Source: Melampsora larici-populina 98AG31
Lineage: Eukaryota; Basidiomycota; Pucciniomycetes; Pucciniales; Melampsoraceae
Direction: 5' to 3'
NCBI RefSeq assembly: GCF_000204055.1
Contig: NW_006768965.1
Span: forward strand, 2,165 to 16,017
DNA length: 13,853 bases
Position 1 is the first letter of the stretch; each line of letters opens with the position of its first letter. The translations under genes were made by a program, and so were the position numbers. Under the pieces are notes generated by a model. That model did not search any database and was not told the origin of the DNA. It worked only from the letters and a program-made list of their open reading frames with translations. This document shows positions 9,297 to 13,853 of the stretch, one piece after another.

Positions 9297-9775
9297 TCAG
9301 ACCCAAGGGCTTCTGAAAACAGGTCAGGCTAACCAGTGCAGGGTCAAAAAGCTGGGCCCTGAGGCCAGACAGGAGAAAAGCCTGTTGGACAGGGGATAAC
9401 AAATGACAGTAAGTTGTGTGTGAATCAAAGTTTGTTGATCCAATCTTTGTTGATAAGCTTGGTGGCAAAAAAAATTGACACCAACCTGGCCAGATTGTGA
9501 ACTTGCAACACCCAAGGGGCCCTTGTGAACCTTTGCATATTTGGCTCAGAGACAAATGTCCAAGGAGTCCTCATATGGTGCCCCCAAGGAAAAGGGAACC
9601 CAAGGGATGATTCCGAGGCAAATTTTGGCCCTGACCATTGCCTCAGATCGGATCCTTGGATGGTGCTTCACTTGGAGTCAAAATCCATGGACTCATTGGA
9701 TTTTTGGCTCCAAGCCAAATATGCTGGTTGTGCAGGGTCCGGTTGGGGCCACAGCCTTAGACTCAATGCCATGAT

Positions 9776-10104
9776 TCAGGTTGTGGGCGCGCCTTTTCAA
9801 GAATCACACCAAATTGTAGGAGTTCTCTGTCCTGTCACCAATATTGGAGACTTGGACACTGGCTGTGCGCTTTGATGACATCTGTTCTTAGCTTTTCTCA
9901 CCTGAAAAAGGCAATTTTGCGGTAGTAGACTCCTCTAGCGAAACAAACATAGAATAAATAACAATACAAAGACAACATTTTGGCTTTCAGCAAATTTTTT
10001 TTGTCAGAAAACACGCCAGCGCTCCAAGTGGTGCCTAGGCGTGAAAAAATGAAAAAAACGTGCCTCGGCGCGCCTACAAAAATACGAGTGCGCCCACAAC
10101 CTGA
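9776..10104. mobile_element. 329-bp non-autonomous hAT element (MITE) with 8-bp target duplication
   Basis: There are perfect 15-bp terminal inverted repeats: TCAGGTTGTGGGCGC at 9776-9790 and its complement at 10090-10104. A perfect 8-bp direct repeat GCCATGAT flanks both sides (9768-9775 and 10105-10112). An 8-bp duplication with CAGG-like ends is the signature of the hAT superfamily. GGCGCGCC occurs just inside the left end and again near 10069-10076, and GCCTAGGCGTG lies at about 10034-10044, compatible with subterminal transposase-binding motifs. There is no coding capacity. The intact duplication suggests a fairly recent insertion. Confidence 0.92.
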
Positions 10105-10156
10105 GCCATGATGCTATACCCATGTTGGACCACTTATGGCATTAGAGAGGTCCAGG

Positions 10157-10196
10157 GTGAGAGAGAATCTGCCTTCTCATTCTTCCACTCTCTCAC
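10157..10196. repeat. 9-bp inverted repeat with 22-nt loop
   Basis: GTGAGAGAG (10157-10165) and CTCTCTCAC (10188-10196) are perfectly complementary. It lies between the hAT MITE and the CGCTATA patch and may belong to the end of the degraded hAT element. Confidence 0.5.
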
Positions 10197-10239
10197 AGTC
10201 TGCCCTATACTACAGGTTTGCTTGCTCACCTATGCAACA

Positions 10240-10440
10240 CCCAAACCGCTACGCTACGCTATGGGATTTGGGCCATCTCAATGGCGGTGCGCAGCCTGCG
10301 CTACGAGGCTGCGCTATTTAGTACAAAATTTTTTTCTCACAGTGGCGGAGCGGTACATACCGCTATATAGGCGCTATATAGCAGTTTGCTATAGGTCGCC
10401 ATATAGCGCGCTATATCGCTATATGGCGCGCTATGTAGTG
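10240..10440. repeat. Cluster of CGCTA/CGCTATA inverted repeats, probable hAT subterminal region
   Basis: About 200 bp are dense in CGCTA words. GCGCAGCCT (10289-10297) pairs with AGGCTGCGC (10306-10314) across 8 nt, and GCCATATAGCG (10398-10408) pairs with CGCTATATGGC (10417-10427) across 8 nt; CGCTATATAG and GCGCTATATAGC lie between 10361 and 10382. It sits just beyond the 3' side of the minus-strand hAT transposase fragment. hAT elements commonly carry clustered short motifs near their ends for transposase binding, so this is inferred to be one such end. A definite terminal repeat and target duplication were not found. Confidence 0.55.
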
Positions 10441-10544
10441 GAGAACAGCGAGTGCAAGGGTAGTATGGAAAAAGAAATTGGCTTTGTAGCAAACATAGAA
10501 AAAGAAAAATAAAAGGAATATTGATAAAGAATGAAATTACAAGA

Positions 10545-10811
10545 TTAGCCCTTTTTTTTTGTCATCTTGTCTATGTAAAATTGAAGGGCTTCAGCCGCTT
10601 CTTCAAATACTCCTTGGGGGATGATACCTTCCTTTAGCCAAGCTTGAGACCCAACTAACCGCTCCATTGTCTTGGGGAGCATGCTACCTCGTGACGGCGT
10701 ACAGATATCGGCAGCGGCCGAAAAGGTTTGCTCACATGCACAGGATGTGGCGGAGATCAACAGATAATCGCGTGCGAGTTTGGCAAGTGTGGGAAAGTGT
10801 TTTTTGTGATT
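10545..10811 (-). pseudogene. Degraded hAT transposase, C-terminal dimerisation domain only
   Basis: The minus-strand frame reads NHKKHFPTLAKLARDYL, then ATSCACEQTFSAAADI and TPSRGSMLPKTMERL, ending with TAA at 10547-10545. FPTLA-LARDYL, ATS-E-FS and LKEGI are the conserved spine of the hAT C-terminal dimerisation domain, which in this family joins transposase subunits. The frame is closed upstream by TAG at 10814-10812, at a place where family members usually have Trp (TGG to TAG is a one-base change). The catalytic DDE part and BED zinc finger are absent; upstream DNA is short and is then cut by the LTR element at 11001. The fragment cannot be active by itself. Confidence 0.82.
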
Positions 10812-10814
10812 CTA

Positions 10815-11000
10815 TTGTCCACTCTCTAATGGACGGCGTCTCAAGAGAGAGGAGCTTTCCATTTGGAATCTATTGCCGCGCTGTGGTGATCAATTTATGG
10901 GATCAATTAAAAAATTCACAATTACCAGTTTACCAGTTTATTAGCAGGATTCAGCAGGAAAGAAAATTCGAAATGGAGGTTTTTGATCAATTGAAGCTCT
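10815..11000. other. Remnant DNA between the hAT fragment and the LTR element
   Basis: Possibly further decayed hAT sequence: in the frame of the fragment, minus-strand codons above the TAG read PLESGQ, which could match the region before the dimerisation domain, and another stop follows. It ends with GCTCT at 10996-11000, the predicted target duplication of the LTR element. Confidence 0.4.
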
Positions 11001-11513
11001 TGTAGGCTTATGTATTGGTCATTAGGTCAACATTACATCATTTTATTTCACATTATATATTAAGATCATTATAGTTTACTTACAAATTTATTACAAAAAG
11101 AAAGAAAGAAAAACATAAGAAAAATTCGAAATTATAGGTATAAAGGTTGGAAAATGGTTTTTAGGTTAGTAAAAATAAAGTTATGGGTATTATGAGGTTA
11201 GAATATGAAAGAACAACATTATATGATACTATGACAATTTTAATCTTCAAGGTTGATAAGTAGAAACAGAAGTTATTAGGAAAAAAGCACTTTTTCAAAG
11301 TTGGTAAACAAGAGGTACACGTGTAGTTTGGTTGTGTAATAGTGGTAGTGATGGAATTTAAGGTTGCCAAGAGGATTTTCCGGGATTTTTAAGGCTATAG
11401 ATGATGATGTAATATTACATGAGCAAGAAAGGCTTAGTAGTAGCTGTGAAAAGTGAAGAAAATGGGTGAAATTCGTGGAAAATGGAGGTTTTCAGCTAAT
11501 TACATATGTCAAA

Positions 11514-11973
11514 TGACGTCAGAATAGGTTGGTAGATGGCTCATTCAACGCAGAAGAGTGGATCACATAATGTACAAACTTTAAATCATTAGTAACGGAG
11601 GTGTGTGTAAAAAGTTATAAGGCAAATAAAGAATTGGTGTGAATCTCGAATTTACAGTCACAAGTCATATGTAACACTAAAAACCTTAACTTCACAACTC
11701 AATATCTTACTCATCACTCATCAGAAGTAGGTCATGTAGGTGTCAGAAATGATCAGTAACACGTGGACTACAAGATGCACTTTAGTAATCAAAAATTGGA
11801 GCACATCTGAAAAAATTCGTAATCTCAAAAATTGGTTTTCAGCTAGTTTACAAGGAAAAAATCACCTGTATTCATCATAAGAAGTGCTGTACATCATATT
11901 ATTGCGTCATTGATCACTTTTAGCTGTGAAAATTACATCATTTATTAGTAACAAAACCATTACATTGCGTCAT
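11514..11973 (+). promoter_or_regulatory. bZIP/CRE-like sites in the LTR U3
   Basis: TGACGTCA, the full CRE/ATF palindrome, is at 11514-11521, and TGCGTCAT occurs at 11903-11910 and 11966-11973. CRE and related sites bind ATF/CREB-type bZIP factors that in fungi often act in stress responses. Use here is inferred from motif and position upstream of the TATA box. Confidence 0.4.
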
Positions 11974-12051
11974 CATAGGGTTTTTAGGGAATTTTGGGCG
12001 GATTTGATTGGTTTTGAGGCTGTTGACCATTGTAAAAGTTCTAGTACATTG

Positions 12052-12060
12052 TTATATATA
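12052..12060 (+). promoter_or_regulatory. Candidate TATA box of the LTR
   Basis: TTATATATA stands about 460 bp before the LTR end, in the orientation of gag. The transcription start would be expected within the following ~100 bp, near the T-rich stretch at 12092-12108. Position only; no direct proof. Confidence 0.4.
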
Positions 12061-12484
12061 CTTTGAGAGGGTTTTGGGACTGTTGTTCCCCTTTTTTTTT
12101 CTTTTTTATCATTTACGCCATTATTATTTTGTTTATCATCATAAACTTATTTTAATAGTACCTGTTCACTTAAATACGCCCTTTATTACAGTTATAAAGA
12201 GAAATTTACTTTAGTTTTATAGTCATAAAGACTTATTGGGAATAATATCAATCAGATATTGCTTATTTTTTTTCAGTTATCAATTGGGAATAACACTATA
12301 GCAGTGTTGATAGTAATACAAAGTGTGCTTTTGAAGTTAAAATTACGTGTGAAGTTATATTTCTCTGGTGCCTTATCAGTACTCAATACAACAGAGCTCT
12401 TTCTGATTGTGTTGTTTTAGAAGAGCAGTCCTTAGACAACTTCTACTAGTCATTTTATTAGTAGATTATCCTCTTCCAGCTCTG

Positions 12485-12505
12485 TATAACCCTTGTTGGG
12501 TTATA
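12485..12505 (+). repeat. Hairpin near the LTR 3' edge
   Basis: TATAACCC-TTGTT-GGGTTATA is a perfect 8-bp stem. A second small stem, CTACTA/TAGTAG, lies just upstream (~12443-12464). Both are in the presumed R/U5 part and could shape the RNA near the primer-binding site; this is inference. Confidence 0.5.
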
Positions 12506-12517
12506 AGTTCTACATAT

Positions 12518-12535
12518 TGGTGACTCTGCCCGGGC
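12518..12535 (+). other. Candidate primer-binding site
   Basis: TGGTGACTCTGCCCGGGC starts three bases after the LTR. TGG is complementary to the CCA end of a tRNA, and the site would pair with a tRNA ending ...GGGCAGAGTCACCA, whose layout (7-nt acceptor strand, discriminator A, CCA) is plausible. I cannot name the tRNA from the sequence alone. Confidence 0.65.
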
Positions 12536-12766
12536 TTGACAAATTAAAATCAACTTATAATTAAATCAATTTCTCTTTTAATCATTATCAACAAGCAAAT
12601 TATATTATATTACATCAAGATTCAATAAAAATTATTCACGTGGTTATCAACAGAAGATCTTTAAAATTAAAATTATTCAAATCAATCATAAACATTATCT
12701 TTCATTCTCATTTAAAAATATATCAAAATTAGTTCTTATTTAAAGAATTTATTATATAAAGAAGCT
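12536..12766 (+). other. AT-rich retrotransposon leader
   Basis: Untranslated leader between the primer-binding site and the gag ATG, very AT-rich, with no open frame of note. Packaging signals would be expected here but none can be recognised. Confidence 0.5.
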
Positions 12767-13853
12767 ATGTCTTCAGTTATTCAAATGCATAATCAAGATG
12801 TGGCGGATGATGGAGATGAGGAATTAGAATTACCACCAACATCTCATTATAAAAGAACTCCACGAATTTCTGGAAGCAGAGTTTATGTTCCAGATGTTTC
12901 TACTTCTATTAACATATTACCACCACCACCACCTCCAGGACCTTCCTCTGGATCAACTATTCATGGAAAACAACGTGAAGAACCACCTGCTTCTGAGGAT
13001 CCAATTCCACCTTCAGCCTTTACTGGATTCAGGGAACAGGAACCATTATTACCCTCTGATCATGAGGAAGACGTGGATTGGCAACAACAATTCTATAATC
13101 AACAACAATATTATTTACAAAGAGAAAAAGAAGTGGCAGACATAATTACTAATAATAGAATTAAGGAAGAAAGAGAGAAGAAGGAGAAGGAAAAAGAAGT
13201 GGTAAAAGTCGTGAAAAAGAGTAAAGGCAAGAAGGTTATTAAGAAAATTATTAAAGAAGATGATGGAGGAGATTATTCAAGTTCTTCAAGTTCTTCAGAT
13301 GATGATTCAACTAGTAATGGAGATGTTAGTAGTGAAGAAAGGAATGAGGAGGCTAGAAGTCATATTAAACCACGTAGAATTGATAATACTGATTCAAGTA
13401 TTAGATTTGAAGTTGGAAGGAATGTTAAGAAGTTTATCATTAATTATCATAGTCAAGCTGAAGCAAATGGCGCCTCAGAACTTGATATGGTTAGACAAGT
13501 TACTAGCTTTGTTGTTGGAGAAGAATTGAAGGAGGAAATACGTGAAATGGATGGTTGGGGTACTGGTGAATGGAGTTGGAAGAAAGTTAAGGAACAATTA
13601 ATTGAAAGGTATCAAACTACCACGGAGCAACCAAGATATTCAATTGATCATTTAAGAACTTTGTCAGAAAGAACTGCTAGGACTGGTGGTGTTACAAATA
13701 AAGCTGAATATCAAACATTTAGAATTAATTTCGACAAAATTCATCAATATTTAACAAGACATGATTATATTGATTCAAATGATGAAGAAGTTGCACGCCA
13801 TTTCTATGATGCTTTCTCTGATGAACTTCAAAAGAAATTCAAGAAAAGAATGA
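12767..13853 (+). CDS. gag: Retrotransposon gag (Ty3/gypsy-like), 3'-truncated by window end
   Basis: Gag forms the capsid of the retrotransposon particle. The frame opens at ATG 12767 (MSSVIQMHNQDVADDG) and stays open for 362 full codons to the last base, so the protein is partial. Residues 1-45 are acidic then basic; a Pro run (LPPPPPPGP) lies at ~49; a Gln-rich tract (QQQFYNQQQYY) at ~108; a Lys/Glu-rich tract at ~126-165; and a Ser/Asp tract at ~168-185. From ~205 the sequence is of the retrotransposon gag type: SIRFEVGRNVKKFI, a helix ending VVGEELKEEI, then WSWKKVKEQLIERYQ at ~269-283 and FYDAFSDELQKKFKKR at the end. The W-W-x3-K-x2-L-x2-RY pattern and the position behind LTR and primer-binding site support gag. 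The zinc knuckle and pol would come after the window edge. Confidence 0.82.
   Translation, partial: MSSVIQMHNQDVADDGDEELELPPTSHYKRTPRISGSRVYVPDVSTSINILPPPPPPGPSSGSTIHGKQREEPPASEDPIPPSAFTGFREQEPLLPSDHEEDVDWQQQFYNQQQYYLQREKEVADIITNNRIKEEREKKEKEKEVVKVVKKSKGKKVIKKIIKEDDGGDYSSSSSSSDDDSTSNGDVSSEERNEEARSHIKPRRIDNTDSSIRFEVGRNVKKFIINYHSQAEANGASELDMVRQVTSFVVGEELKEEIREMDGWGTGEWSWKKVKEQLIERYQTTTEQPRYSIDHLRTLSERTARTGGVTNKAEYQTFRINFDKIHQYLTRHDYIDSNDEEVARHFYDAFSDELQKKFKKRM

Larger units (their letters stand above)
9067..9767. other. Gene-free, partly GC-richer repeat-derived DNA
   Basis: No convincing gene. It contains the tandem repeat at 9177-9231, a perfect 16-bp palindrome CCAGGTCCGGACCTGG at 9281-9296, repeated CTTTGTTGAT-like words near 9430-9460, and two TTGTGAAC-TTGCA-like words near 9495-9540. 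The open frames here (for example 9525-9875) show no domain motif and run into the hAT MITE. It is likely decayed repeat sequence of unknown type. Confidence 0.5.
11001..12514 (+). repeat. 5' LTR of the retrotransposon (~1.5 kb)
   Basis: The right edge is set by ...CTACA at 12514, three bases before the primer-binding site. The left edge is proposed at TGTAG, 11001, because TGTAG-G-CTTAT there mirrors ATAAG-TT-CTACA at the right end, an imperfect inverted repeat with the TG...CA ends expected of LTRs. Composition turns evenly AT-rich from this point. It contains no credible gene; short open frames at 11161-11370 and 12008-12214 are chance. Only one LTR is visible, so the left edge needs the 3' copy for proof. 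Confidence 0.65.
11001..13853 (+). mobile_element. Ty3/gypsy-like LTR retrotransposon, left part (continues past window end)
   Basis: The parts in order are 5' LTR, three-base spacer, primer-binding site, AT-rich leader and gag. Pol and the 3' LTR lie outside the window, so the superfamily is inferred from gag character and layout rather than from reverse transcriptase or integrase order. The gag frame has no break over 362 codons, so the copy may be young. It inserted beside the hAT remnant, in the opposite orientation. Confidence 0.82.

Noticed and set aside
9525..9875. Plus-strand frames of 77-116 codons
   Set aside because: They run through the end of the hAT MITE and have no recognisable motif.
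10108..10512. 134-codon plus-strand frame
   Set aside because: Its middle consists of the CGCTATA repeat (Tyr/Arg repeats), so it is a by-product of the repeat rather than a gene.
10667..11005. 112-codon plus-strand frame
   Set aside because: It is antisense to the hAT domain and crosses the inferred LTR border.
12008..12214. Hydrophobic 68-codon frame in the LTR
   Set aside because: Its Phe/Tyr/Leu-rich make-up follows from T-rich promoter DNA; there is no sign of coding.
12885..13529. Frames at 12885-13145 and 13260-13529
   Set aside because: They are out-of-frame shadows of the gag frame, which stays open from 12767 to the window end.
1..13853. tRNA, rRNA, CRISPR array or bacterial operon signals
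   Set aside because: No tRNA-like GGTTCRA arm with matching acceptor, no spaced identical repeats and no Shine-Dalgarno pattern; spliced genes show a eukaryotic genome.

Overview
This window looks like nuclear DNA of a fungus, most plausibly a rust (Pucciniales) or a related basidiomycete. The evidence is short introns (51-92 nt) with GTGAGT/GTAAGT donors and CTGAC-like branch points, an AT-rich coding style, long AT-rich intergenic DNA, and many eukaryotic transposons. There are no operons, Shine-Dalgarno sites or CRISPR arrays. The genus is inference; the eukaryotic call rests directly on the spliced gene structures.

Layout, left to right. (1) 3-1718, + strand: the 3' part of a multi-exon gene of unknown function, with a Lys-rich start and a possible SAM-like C-terminus. 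(2) 2180-3321, - strand: a three-exon Tc1/mariner/IS630-type (DDE_3) transposase that looks intact after splicing; its first catalytic Asp codon is formed across an intron. Its upstream flank carries a two-copy tandem repeat and an unusual GC-rich palindromic patch. (3) 4813-8146, + strand: the only clear cellular gene of recognised type, a four-exon, 1029-residue leucine-rich-repeat protein with a long Ser/Thr-Pro-rich disordered N-terminus. (4) 8741-13853: a transposon-dense block. It holds two ~160-bp TA-flanked MITEs standing end to end and sharing one TA; a short tandem repeat; a 329-bp hAT-type MITE with perfect 15-bp terminal repeats and a perfect 8-bp target duplication; a patch of CGCTATA inverted repeats; a degraded C-terminal fragment of a hAT transposase; and the left end of a Ty3/gypsy-like LTR retrotransposon (LTR 11001-12514, primer-binding site, gag open to the window end).

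The genes do not form a pathway. The picture is a housekeeping-type LRR gene and an orphan gene separated by a cut-and-paste transposase gene and followed by nested transposons. The hAT fragment is a natural relative of whatever mobilised the hAT MITE, but the sequence does not prove that link. The retrotransposon's LTR carries several bZIP-like sites and a TATA box, suggesting inducible transcription. No clearly new biological system is visible. The best leads are the splice-dependent transposase active site, the orphan gene with its 51-nt in-frame intron or nonsense codon, the MITE pair, and the Ser/Thr-Pro-rich LRR protein.
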